Shown here: in pieces, positions 1-6,244 of the stretch
Layout: each line of letters begins with the position of its first letter
Numbering within the stretch: position 1 is the stretch's first letter
Assembly (NCBI GenBank): GCA_958352815.1
Contig: CATWQA010000060.1
Coordinates: 1-7,955, forward strand
DNA: 7,955 bases
Direction: 5' to 3'
From: an uncultured Eubacteriales bacterium
GTDB taxonomy: Bacteria; Bacillota; Clostridia; Monoglobales; Monoglobaceae
Position numbers and translations under genes: made by a program
Notes under the pieces: model-generated
Told to the model about the DNA's origin: nothing
The model's database searches: none
Seen by the model: the letters and a program-made list of their open reading frames with translations, nothing else

Positions 1-1350
1 TCGGGTGCTCTCGTAGTCGTTCGCTCCCTCAACCGTCTTAATATTAAACTTGCGGTAGGCGGACTTTTTGGGCTGCGCCTTGTCGTACACCACGCATACT
101 CCCACGCTCTGAACTCCCGAAATATTTGATATGTCATAGCTCTCTATTCTGAACGGGGTCTCCTCTAAGTCCAGCAGGTCTTTCAGCTCCTTTAAGACCG
201 CATTTTGGTCGGTCTGCTCCTTGTCACGCTTAAACCTGTGCGCCCGCAGAGACTCCTCGGCGTTCTTGTTGACCATGGCGATTGTGTGCGCCTTGTCGCC
301 CCGCTTGGGGGTGCGAACGGTAATCTTATGCCCGCTTCTTTCGCTCAGCCATGCGGAAATCTCCGCCGAGTCCTCAATTTCAACAGGGATTAGTATCTCC
401 TTAGGTATACTCGTTGAGGAAAAGTAAAACTGCTTCAAAAAGCCCGAAATCAGACTGTCCACCGAGTCCTCAAAATTCTCGAACACATAGTTTTCCGAGC
501 CCAGCATCTTTCCGCCTCTCATGTAGAACACCTGAACACAGCAGTCTCTCTCGTCGCTGAACACGCCGATTATGTCCCGATTATCATCGTTGGTCGAGAT
601 TATCTTCTGCTTCTCGTCCAGAGCTTTAAGGTGGGCAATGCTGTCTCTGTACCCCGCCGCCTTTTCAAACTCCAAATTGTCCGACGCCTTGTACATCTTT
701 TCGGTTAAAATATTTTCTATAAGCGAATAATCACCGCCAAGCACCGCAGAGATTTTGTTGAACAGCTCGCTGTACTCCTCCTGAGAGATTTTTCCGTCAC
801 AGGGAGCGCTGCACTGACCTATATGATAATACAGGCAGGGCCTGTCCTTACCGATGTCCCGGGGCAAAACCTTGTTGCAAGTTCTTATCTTAAAAATCTT
901 TTTTATAAGCTCCAATGTCTCCTTGGTGTTTCCCGCGCTCATGTAGGGGCCGAAGTATTTTGACCCGTCCCGCTCCAGCCGCCTGGTAAGGAAAATCCGC
1001 GGAAACGGCTCCTTTACCGTGATTTTTATATATGGGTACTGCTTGTCGTCCTTTAGGAGAATGTTATACTTGGGCATGTGCTTCTTAATCAGGTTGCATT
1101 CCAGAATAAGAGCCTCTACCTCACTGTCGGTGAGCATATAGTCAAAGTCATACACGTTGTCCACCATTTTGCGGGTCTTGACCGTATGGCTCTTGGAATT
1201 AATAAAGTACGAGCTGACCCTGCTTTTTAGCACCTTGCTCTTTCCCACATAAATAATATCCCCATTTTGGTTCTTCATCAGGTATACCCCGGGAGACATA
1301 GGGAGATTTTTTAGCTTTTCTTTAATTCTCAGCAATGTTTCTTCTGTCAT
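1..1350 (-). CDS. uvrC: UvrABC excinuclease subunit C, 3' end cut off by window edge
   Basis: UvrC makes the two incisions either side of a bulky DNA lesion after UvrA/UvrB loading, in cytoplasmic nucleotide excision repair. The 450 visible codons are open from an ATG at 1350 to base 1; the family is about 600 residues, so the rest of the C-terminal nuclease and the helix-hairpin-helix region lie outside. Visible parts in order: a GIY-YIG nuclease (about 15-95) with GVY at 21-23, YVG at 34-36, Arg44 and the LECNLIK motif around Glu84; four cysteines (158, 172, 180, 184) at the positions of the UvrC iron-sulfur cluster; a UVR segment for UvrB contact (about 209-243); and the start of the RNase H-like 5'-incision domain with IESYDISN, whose Asp406 matches the family's catalytic Asp. 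The ribosome site is weak (GGTGA, 1355-1359). It lies just downstream of ptsH, behind that gene's terminator. Identity is very secure. Confidence 0.97.
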   Translation of the reverse strand, partial: MTEETLLRIKEKLKNLPMSPGVYLMKNQNGDIIYVGKSKVLKSRVSSYFINSKSHTVKTRKMVDNVYDFDYMLTDSEVEALILECNLIKKHMPKYNILLKDDKQYPYIKITVKEPFPRIFLTRRLERDGSKYFGPYMSAGNTKETLELIKKIFKIRTCNKVLPRDIGKDRPCLYYHIGQCSAPCDGKISQEEYSELFNKISAVLGGDYSLIENILTEKMYKASDNLEFEKAAGYRDSIAHLKALDEKQKIISTNDDNRDIIGVFSDERDCCVQVFYMRGGKMLGSENYVFENFEDSVDSLISGFLKQFYFSSTSIPKEILIPVEIEDSAEISAWLSERSGHKITVRTPKRGDKAHTIAMVNKNAEESLRAHRFKRDKEQTDQNAVLKELKDLLDLEETPFRIESYDISNISGVQSVGVCVVYDKAQPKKSAYRKFNIKTVEGANDYESTR

Positions 1351-1366
1351 AAAATCACCAAACATC

Positions 1367-1399
1367 AAAAAAAGAGCAAACTGAGACCAGCTCACTCTT
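1367..1399 (-). terminator. Intrinsic terminator after ptsH
   Basis: On the minus strand a 12-bp stem (arms 1388-1399 and 1372-1383, including three G-U pairs) with a 4-nt loop (1384-1387) runs directly into seven U residues (1367-1373, the last of them in the stem base). It begins 23 bp after the ptsH stop codon and ends 16 bp before the uvrC start, so it should end or attenuate ptsH transcripts before uvrC. Confidence 0.85.
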
Positions 1400-1422
1400 A
1401 TATTTAAATTTACTCAACGGCC

Positions 1423-1683
1423 TTATGCAAAGTTAGATGAAACCAAATTAACCAAACCGTTGACCGCGTCCTCCTCATCGGGACCGTCCGCAATAATGGT
1501 TATGGTAAGACCCTTTGTTATGCCCAGCGAGAGCACGCCCAGCAGGCTTTTTGCATTAACTCTCCTGTCGTCATTCTCAACCCAAATGCTTGACTTAAAC
1601 TCATTGGCTTTCTGGATAAAGAAAGTTGCAGGCCTCGCATGAAGTCCAACCTGGTTCTGAACAACTACGTCTTTCATATACAT
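1423..1683 (-). CDS. ptsH: Phosphocarrier protein HPr
   Basis: HPr is the small cytoplasmic phosphocarrier of the phosphotransferase system: it takes phosphate from Enzyme I on a histidine and passes it to sugar-specific EIIA proteins. At 86 residues it is full length. The active-site motif GLHARPA places the phosphoryl histidine at His15 with Arg17 beside it. The second signature, NAKSLLGVLSLGI, puts a serine exactly at position 46, the residue phosphorylated by HPr kinase in Firmicutes for CcpA-dependent catabolite control. Both sites are intact, so this is a true HPr rather than a Crh-like regulator lacking His15. The first ATG is chosen because AAGGAG (1691-1696) lies 7 nt upstream; the ATG two codons later would be 13 nt away. 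No Enzyme I gene is adjacent. In many Clostridia HPr sits near whiA, hprK and uvrC rather than ptsI, which would fit this context, but those neighbours are not visible here. Confidence 0.96.
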   Translation of the reverse strand: MYMKDVVVQNQVGLHARPATFFIQKANEFKSSIWVENDDRRVNAKSLLGVLSLGITKGLTITIIADGPDEEDAVNGLVNLVSSNFA

Positions 1684-1732
1684 AATACCGCTCCTTCAAA
1701 TGGCAAATAAATTTTTATTTAACGACCTTATA

Positions 1733-1761
1733 ATAATACAAAATATTTTCGAATAAGTCAA
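1733..1761 (-). promoter_or_regulatory. Sigma-A-type promoter of ptsH
   Basis: Read on the minus strand: -35 TTGACT (1756-1761), 17-bp spacer, -10 TATTAT (1733-1738). This predicts a start near 1726 and a leader of about 43 nt ahead of ptsH. One mismatch to consensus in each hexamer with ideal spacing, in AT-rich intergenic DNA. Prediction from sequence only. Confidence 0.7.
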
Positions 1762-1844
1762 GAGTTTTTTCGTAAACAATATGCACAATTTTACAATTGC
1801 CGCCGAGATGTATTTTGTAAAGCCTTATTTAAATCATAGCAAAG

Positions 1845-1873
1845 GAATAAAATTTTTTGTCCTGACATAATAT
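1845..1873 (+). promoter_or_regulatory. Possible sporulation (sigma-E/sigma-G type) promoter of the LysM-GH18 gene
   Basis: GAATAAA (1845-1851) and CATAATAT (1866-1873) are 14 bp apart and resemble the -35 and -10 elements of mother-cell or forespore sigma factors; no convincing sigma-A pair is present in front of this gene. A weakness is that the implied start (about 1880) sits at the ribosome binding site, leaving a leader of only about 14 nt. Tentative. Confidence 0.3.
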
Positions 1874-1893
1874 ATTTTATGGAGGTATGCACT

Positions 1894-3177
1894 ATGATAA
1901 TACACGTAGTTACGCCCGGAGAGACCCTGACGGGCATTGCAGAGCGGTATAACGCTCCCTTAAACAACTTTCTGGCGGACAACGGGCTCAGCCTGAGCTC
2001 AAAGGCGGTTGTGGGGCAGGCGCTCTTAATTCTTGAGCCCGAAACCGTCCACACGGTTACGGCGGGCAACACTCTTTCGGGAATTGCCGCAAGCTACGGC
2101 GTTACGATAAACGAGCTGCTGCGCAACAATTATTTTCTAAAGGGAAGCACCCAAATCCGCCCCGGACAGATTATTGTTATAAAATACAGGAACCAAAATA
2201 AACAGAAATCATTTATTACCAACGGTTACGCATACCCGTTTATCAGCCGCGATCTGCTTATTCAGCAGCTGCCCTACATGACCTATCAAACCCCGTTTAC
2301 ATACGGCATACAGGAGAACGGAAGCCTTGTTGACCTGAAAAACGACGGATGGATGATTGAGGCGGCGAGAAACATGGGCGTTAAATCCCTAATGCACCTG
2401 TCAACCCTGACGGAGTACGGCAATTTCAGCAGCGACAGGGCGAGCCTGGTGTTTTCCGACTCCGCTGTTCAGGAAAGACTGATAGACGAGACCGTGAGAA
2501 ACATGCAGACAAAGGGCTACGACGGCCTTGATATAGATTTTGAGTTTATATATCCGGAGGAAAAGTTTGAATACGTAATCTTTCTCCAAAATATGTTTAG
2601 GGCAATAAATCCTCTCGGGTATCCTCTGTTCTCCGCCCTGGCTCCCAAGGTCAGCGACACGCAGGCGGGAACCCTGTACGAGGGGCACGACTACAACGCA
2701 ATCGCCGCCTCGGTTGACAAGGTTCTGCTCATGACCTACGAATGGGGCTATACCTACAGCCAGCCTATGGCGGTCGCGCCCATTAACAAGGTTGAGGAGG
2801 TTATAAGGTACGGCCTGACTCGAATACCCGCCTCCAAAATCCTTATGGGTATCCCCACCTATGGTTACGACTGGCCTCTGCCCTACGAGCAGGGTGTGAC
2901 CAAAGCCACCTCACTGTCCCCTGTGGAGTGCATACGTCTGGCGGAGCGATACAACGCCGAAATCAATTATGACCAAACCGCCCAAACCCCATGGTTCAGG
3001 TACACAAATGAGGATGGCAGGCTCCACGAGGTTTGGTTTGAGGACGTACGCAGCATTGAGGCGAAGCTGAGCCTTGCTGCAAGATATAATCTGGCAGGTC
3101 TGGGGTACTGGAACCTAATGCGTGAGTTCCCCCAAAACCTGGTGCTGCTAAATAACAAATACAATATAGAAAGATAA
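1894..3177 (+). CDS. LysM-GH18 peptidoglycan hydrolase, SleL/YaaH-like spore-cortex glucosaminidase
   Basis: A 427-residue protein with the architecture of SleL/YaaH, N-acetylglucosaminidases that sit on the spore and break down cortex peptidoglycan in germination. Two LysM modules (about 2-47 and 52-97), each opening with a V-x-x-G-x-T-L-x-G-I-A type pattern, should bind glycan. The GH18 barrel follows (about 108-424): DGLDIDFE at 210-217 is the DxxDxDxE motif with Glu217 as catalytic acid, then MTYEWGY (280-286), MGIPTYGYDW (318-327) and GLGYWNL (402-408), all typical of this subgroup. There is no signal peptide, as in SleL/YaaH. The start at 1894 is preferred over an in-frame ATG at 1879, because GGAGG (1881-1885) lies 8 nt before 1894 and would fall inside the longer version. 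It stands alone, divergent from ptsH and convergent with metY. The family is clear; cortex-lytic function and sporulation timing are inferred from homologs. YdhD-like or other spore-coat GH18 roles are possible. Confidence 0.9.
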   Translation: MIIHVVTPGETLTGIAERYNAPLNNFLADNGLSLSSKAVVGQALLILEPETVHTVTAGNTLSGIAASYGVTINELLRNNYFLKGSTQIRPGQIIVIKYRNQNKQKSFITNGYAYPFISRDLLIQQLPYMTYQTPFTYGIQENGSLVDLKNDGWMIEAARNMGVKSLMHLSTLTEYGNFSSDRASLVFSDSAVQERLIDETVRNMQTKGYDGLDIDFEFIYPEEKFEYVIFLQNMFRAINPLGYPLFSALAPKVSDTQAGTLYEGHDYNAIAASVDKVLLMTYEWGYTYSQPMAVAPINKVEEVIRYGLTRIPASKILMGIPTYGYDWPLPYEQGVTKATSLSPVECIRLAERYNAEINYDQTAQTPWFRYTNEDGRLHEVWFEDVRSIEAKLSLAARYNLAGLGYWNLMREFPQNLVLLNNKYNIER

Positions 3178-3256
3178 GTTTATAATTAAACACGAATTTT
3201 ACTTTAATCATTATCCCACATAATTTATATTATTACTTTGTTTCGTCTGTCGCCAA

Positions 3257-3436
3257 GCCCGGTTCTGCCCGCCAGACCCGGGCGGAGTCGGTTTTCCCCT
3301 TCGGGGAAACCGATTGGGGTGTTGCCCCAAACCCCAACAAAATTTTGATAAAGGCTTTGTCGACATTGCCGCCGCGGCTTGGTATGGCGGAATATGGGCT
3401 CGGCAATGGTTTCAAAGGCAAAGCCTTTATCAAAAT
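3257..3436. repeat. Compound hairpin / long inverted-repeat element
   Basis: Four stem-forming units lie in a row. First, 3257-3267 with 3273-3283 (11 bp, one mismatch). Second, 3288-3299 with 3303-3313 (11 bp plus one bulged T, TTC loop). Third, 3314-3319 with 3325-3330 (6 bp). Fourth, a long inverted repeat with perfect 18-bp arms at 3342-3359 and 3419-3436, enclosing a second perfect 8-bp pair (3364-3371 with 3401-3408). The block is much more GC-rich than its surroundings. The shape fits a non-coding dispersed intergenic repeat (MITE- or REP-like), but copy number cannot be judged from one window and no clear target-site duplication is visible. Confidence 0.6.
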
Positions 3437-3526
3437 GAACGGGTTCAAATATATAAAGTTTTAGTTGTACATAGTACCACAAATTATATATTTACACATT
3501 CTCAAACCCGTTTATTTTAATAGATC

Positions 3527-3559
3527 AAAAATCGCAGAGGAAAAAAGCCCTCTGCGATT
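3527..3559 (-). terminator. Terminator after metY, probably bidirectional
   Basis: A perfect 11-bp stem (3530-3540 with 3549-3559) has an 8-nt loop. On the minus strand it ends in a short U run (3527-3531), suited to stopping the proA-metY transcript. On the plus strand it is followed by the T-rich ATTTCT, so it may also stop the LysM-GH18 transcript, which has no other clear terminator. Confidence 0.75.
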
Positions 3560-3563
3560 ATTT

Positions 3564-3609
3564 CTACATTCTACACTCTACATTCTACATTATTAACGCA
3601 TTCTACATT
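3564..3609. repeat. Tandem heptamer array CTACATT
   Basis: Four contiguous 7-bp units (3564-3570, 3571-3577, 3578-3584, 3585-3591) read CTACATT, the second as CTACACT. A fifth exact copy lies 11 bp further on at 3603-3609. The array sits between the metY stop codon and its terminator, so it would be transcribed as the metY 3' untranslated region. It is a minisatellite-like tract of unknown role. Confidence 0.85.
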
Positions 3610-3612
3610 AGC

Positions 3613-4884
3613 TTAAATGTTATCCAGCGCCTGCTGTATATCCTCAATAATATCCTCTGCGTCCTCAATGCCCACGGAAAATCTGATAAGGTCGGGAGTT
3701 ACCCCTGCGGCTTTCAGCTCCTCATCATTCATCTGCCTGTGGGTATGGCTTGCAGGGTGAAGAACCGAGGTTCTGGCGTCTGCCACGTGGGTTACTATTG
3801 CCGCAAGCTTCAGGCTGTCCATAAACTTAACTGCGCTCTCTCTGCCGCCCTTTACTCCAAAGGAGATAACTCCGCAGGAACCGTTGGGCAGATACTTCTT
3901 CGCCAGCTCATGATACTTGTCTCCCTCAAGCCCCGAGAAGCTGACCCATGAAATCTTGTCGTTCTCGCTCAGGTACTCCGCAACGCGAGCCGCGTTGTCG
4001 CAGTGCTTCCTCACGCGGAGGGCAAGGGTTTCAAGACCTATGTTCAGCAGGAATGAATTGTGTGGTGAGGGAATTGAGCCCAGGTCTCTCATAAGGGTAG
4101 CCGTTGCCTTGGTAATGTAAGCCGCCTTGCCGAACCGCTCTGTGTACACCACGCCATGGTATGATTCGTCGGGAGTGGTGAGCCCGGGGAACTTGTCCTT
4201 GTGGGCTTCCCAGTCAAAATTACCGCTGTCAACAATTGCTCCCCCGACAGAGGTGGCATGGCCGTCCATGTACTTGGTTGTGGAATGAACCACAATGTCC
4301 GCTCCCCACTCAATTGGTCGGCAGTTGATAGGTGTGGCAAAGGTGTTGTCCACAATCAGGGGCACGCCGTGTGCATGAGCCACTCTTGCGAACTTTTCAA
4401 TATCCAAAACTACTAAGGCAGGGTTTGCAATGGTCTCTCCGAACATCGCCTTTGTGTTGGGGCGGAAAGCCTTTGCCAGTTCCTCCTCGCTTGCGTCCGG
4501 GTCAACAAAGGTAACGTCTATGCCCAGTTTCTTCATGGTCACTCCGAACAGATTGTAGGTTCCTCCGTAAATGCTTGTTGAGCAAACAAAGTGGTCTCCC
4601 GCCTCGCAGATATTAAATATCGAGTAAAAGCACGCCGACTGCCCCGAGGATGTAAGCATTCCCGCAACGCCGCCCTCTAAGTCCGCAATCTTTGCGGCAA
4701 CGGCGTCGTTGGTGGGGTTTGCCAGTCTGGTGTAAAAATAACCGTTCTCCTCTAAGTCAAACAGCTTGCCCATATGCTCGGTTGAGCTGTATTTAAACGT
4801 GGTACTCTGGTAGATGGGCAGAACTCTCGCCTCGCCGTTTTCGGGCTGATAGCCCGCCTGAACACATTTCGTATCTAATCTCAT
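3613..4884 (-). CDS. metY: O-acetylhomoserine sulfhydrylase (O-acetylhomoserine aminocarboxypropyltransferase)
   Basis: This 423-residue cytoplasmic PLP enzyme of the Cys/Met metabolism family is expected to join O-acetylhomoserine and sulfide to give homocysteine, the direct-sulfhydrylation route to methionine. The PLP lysine is Lys204 in VHSTTKYMDGHAT (199-211). YTRLANPT (51-58) supplies the phosphate-binding Tyr and Arg from the neighbouring subunit, SSGQSA (79-84) is the glycine-rich cofactor contact, and VDNTFATP (178-185) holds the Asp that pairs with the pyridine nitrogen. The length and the insertion around 222-262 (FDWEAHKDKFPGL onward) match MetY better than the shorter cystathionine gamma-synthase or methionine gamma-lyase, though exact substrate choice in this fold is hard to settle by eye. 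AGGAGG (4892-4897) lies 7 nt before the ATG. It follows proA by 21 bp on the same strand, so the two are probably co-transcribed. Confidence 0.92.
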   Translation of the reverse strand: MRLDTKCVQAGYQPENGEARVLPIYQSTTFKYSSTEHMGKLFDLEENGYFYTRLANPTNDAVAAKIADLEGGVAGMLTSSGQSACFYSIFNICEAGDHFVCSTSIYGGTYNLFGVTMKKLGIDVTFVDPDASEEELAKAFRPNTKAMFGETIANPALVVLDIEKFARVAHAHGVPLIVDNTFATPINCRPIEWGADIVVHSTTKYMDGHATSVGGAIVDSGNFDWEAHKDKFPGLTTPDESYHGVVYTERFGKAAYITKATATLMRDLGSIPSPHNSFLLNIGLETLALRVRKHCDNAARVAEYLSENDKISWVSFSGLEGDKYHELAKKYLPNGSCGVISFGVKGGRESAVKFMDSLKLAAIVTHVADARTSVLHPASHTHRQMNDEELKAAGVTPDLIRFSVGIEDAEDIIEDIQQALDNI

Positions 4885-4905
4885 TTTATGTCCTCCTGTA
4901 AACTA

Positions 4906-6150
4906 TTATCTGATTTGTCCGTTTCCCTCTATTTTGTACTTGGTCGAGGTGAGCTCCGTAAGCCCCATGGGGCCTCTTGCGTGGGTTTTCTGGGTGCTTA
5001 TTCCGATTTCCGCGCCGAAACCGAACTCAAAGCCGTCTGTAAACCTGGTAGAAGCATTGACATACACGGCCGCCGCGTCAATCTCGTCAAGGAACTTTTG
5101 GGAATTTGCATAGCTGTTTGTGACTATTGCCTCCGAGTGCCCGCTGTTGTACTTGTTTATGTGGCCGATTGCTTCTCCTATGGTGTCAACCACCTTAACC
5201 CCGATTTTCAGGTCAAGATATTCCGTTCCCCAGTCCTCCTCTGTTGCAGGGGTAGCCTTGGGGAAAATGCGGCAGACCTCCTCGTCTCCCACAATCTCAA
5301 CTCCCCTGTCTGCAAGCTCGGTCAGAATAACAGGCAAAAACTTCTCTGCCACAGCCCTGTGAACAATCAGCTTTTCCTCTGCGTTGCACACCGAGGGTCT
5401 TTGAGTTTTGGCGTTGATAACAATATTCTTCGCCATTTCAAGGTCGGCGGAAGCGTCCACATACACATGGCAGTTTCCCGTTCCCGTCTCGATTGCGGGG
5501 ACGGTTGCGTTCTCCACCACCGCTTTAATAAGCCCAGCTCCTCCTCTGGGGATAATAACGTCTAAGTATTCATTAAGCCGCATAAGTGCAGTTGCGCTCT
5601 CTCTCGTGGTGTTCTCCACCAGATTAATTGAGCCCTCGGGCAGGCCTGCGCCGTACCCCGCCTCCTGCATGACCTTGACGATTGCCATGTTGGAGTTAAA
5701 GGCCTCCTTGCCTCCTCTTAAAATAACGGCGTTGCCCGACTTTATGCAGAGCCCTGCCGCGTCCGCCGTCACGTTGGGACGGGCTTCATATATAACGCCT
5801 ATAACCCCCAGGGAAACACGCACCTTGGTTACAGCAAGACCGTTAGGACGCTTCGCTCCCCAAACCGTCTCCCCGATAGGGTCGGGCAGAGCTGCAATCT
5901 GACGCAAGCCTTCGGCAATTCCGCTGATTCTGCCCTCGTCCAGAGCCAGCCTGTCGATTAAGCCCTCGTTTAAACCGTTTGCACGCCCCGCCTCAATGTC
6001 CTTCATATTTTCGCCTATAATATAATCGGCATTATCCACAAGAGCGTCGGCAATAGCCAGCAGCGCATCGTTCTTCGCCGATGTGGAAAGGGTTGCCAAA
6101 ACCCTTGAAGCAGACTTGGCAAGGCTGCCCTTTTTAATCAATTCCTCCAT
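4906..6150 (-). CDS. proA: Gamma-glutamyl phosphate reductase (glutamate-5-semialdehyde dehydrogenase)
   Basis: ProA reduces gamma-glutamyl phosphate with NADPH to glutamate-5-semialdehyde, the second step of proline synthesis. At 414 residues it is full length for this branch of the aldehyde dehydrogenase superfamily. Visible motifs: YEARPNVTADAAGLCIKSGN (121-140) and ILRGGKEA (143-150) of the cofactor-binding region, ETGTGNCHVYVD (221-232), the catalytic cysteine Cys255 in QRPSVCNAEEKL (250-261), and the family C-terminus GPMGLTELTSTKYKIEGNG. The ATG at 6150 is supported by GAGGTG (6158-6163) 7 nt upstream. The usual partner proB (glutamate 5-kinase, which makes the unstable substrate) is not adjacent: upstream is only the divergent tatD gene and downstream is metY. 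ProB must be elsewhere or the first step is supplied another way. Confidence 0.97.
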   Translation of the reverse strand: MEELIKKGSLAKSASRVLATLSTSAKNDALLAIADALVDNADYIIGENMKDIEAGRANGLNEGLIDRLALDEGRISGIAEGLRQIAALPDPIGETVWGAKRPNGLAVTKVRVSLGVIGVIYEARPNVTADAAGLCIKSGNAVILRGGKEAFNSNMAIVKVMQEAGYGAGLPEGSINLVENTTRESATALMRLNEYLDVIIPRGGAGLIKAVVENATVPAIETGTGNCHVYVDASADLEMAKNIVINAKTQRPSVCNAEEKLIVHRAVAEKFLPVILTELADRGVEIVGDEEVCRIFPKATPATEEDWGTEYLDLKIGVKVVDTIGEAIGHINKYNSGHSEAIVTNSYANSQKFLDEIDAAAVYVNASTRFTDGFEFGFGAEIGISTQKTHARGPMGLTELTSTKYKIEGNGQIR

Positions 6151-6189
6151 GGAAACTCACCTCTGTCAGCAAAATATTTTCAAATTTAT

Positions 6190-6218
6190 TTGATTATATC
6201 ATAAGAATGTGATATAAT
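6190..6218 (+). promoter_or_regulatory. Sigma-A promoter of tatD-xth
   Basis: -35 TTGATT (6190-6195), 17-bp spacer, perfect -10 TATAAT (6213-6218). The predicted start near 6225 gives a leader of about 20 nt, with the AGGAGG ribosome site at 6232-6237. Confidence 0.8.
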
Positions 6219-6221
6219 CAA
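6193..6221 (-). promoter_or_regulatory. Sigma-A promoter of proA-metY
   Basis: Read on the minus strand: -35 TTGATT (6216-6221), 17-bp spacer, perfect -10 TATAAT (6193-6198). The predicted start near 6186 gives a leader of about 36 nt. The hexamers are identical to those of the opposing tatD promoter because both come from the same palindrome, so polymerase cannot occupy both at once. Confidence 0.75.
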
Positions 6222-6244
6222 GGGTAAATTGAGGAGGAACAGCT

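Larger units (their letters stand above)
3178..3612. other. Gene-free convergent intergenic region
   Basis: This 435-bp gap lies between the convergent LysM-GH18 and metY genes. It has AT-rich flanks around a GC-rich structured block (3257-3436), then a short AT-rich stretch, a terminator hairpin (3530-3559) and a tandem heptamer array (3564-3609). The open frames crossing it (3225-3482 minus, 3314-3520 plus) have no ribosome binding site and no recognisable domain and follow the inverted repeats, so I do not call them genes. Confidence 0.75.
6190..6221. repeat. Perfect 12-bp inverted repeat spanning the proA/tatD promoters
   Basis: Arms 6190-6201 and 6210-6221 are exact reverse complements separated by 8 bp (6202-6209). 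The arms contain the -35 and -10 hexamers of both divergent promoters. It may be a two-fold operator for a dimeric regulator as well as a promoter pair; the spacing alone cannot decide. Confidence 0.9.

Noticed and set aside
205..427. Two short plus-strand open frames
   Set aside because: Both lie antisense to the uvrC coding sequence and show no domain.
1786..1799. Small inverted repeat CAATT-4-AATTG upstream of the ptsH promoter as an operator
   Set aside because: Arms are only 5 bp of AT-rich sequence, easily due to chance, and it does not match the catabolite-control (cre) consensus.
1791..2072. 93-codon minus-strand open frame overlapping the LysM region
   Set aside because: Antisense to the clear LysM-GH18 gene and lies across its promoter region; no motif.
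3437..3512. Pair AACGGGTT (3438-3445) and AACCCGTT (3505-3512) as ends of a mobile element
   Set aside because: Only 8 bp, no transposase, no target-site duplication; too weak to support an insertion sequence.
3225..3520. Open frames on both strands (3225-3482 minus, 3314-3520 plus)
   Set aside because: They cross the hairpin/inverted-repeat block, have no ribosome binding site and no family resemblance.
3564..3609. CRISPR array
   Set aside because: The repeat unit is only 7 bp and mostly without spacers; it is a tandem repeat, not a repeat-spacer array.
4888..5565. 225-codon open frame on the plus strand, opposite proA
   Set aside because: It lies antisense to the strongly supported proA coding frame, lacks a recognisable domain, and is explained by codon bias of the opposite strand.
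5408..5902. 164-codon plus-strand open frame
   Set aside because: Also antisense to proA, with low-complexity Ser/Thr/Ala/Pro composition typical of a shadow frame.
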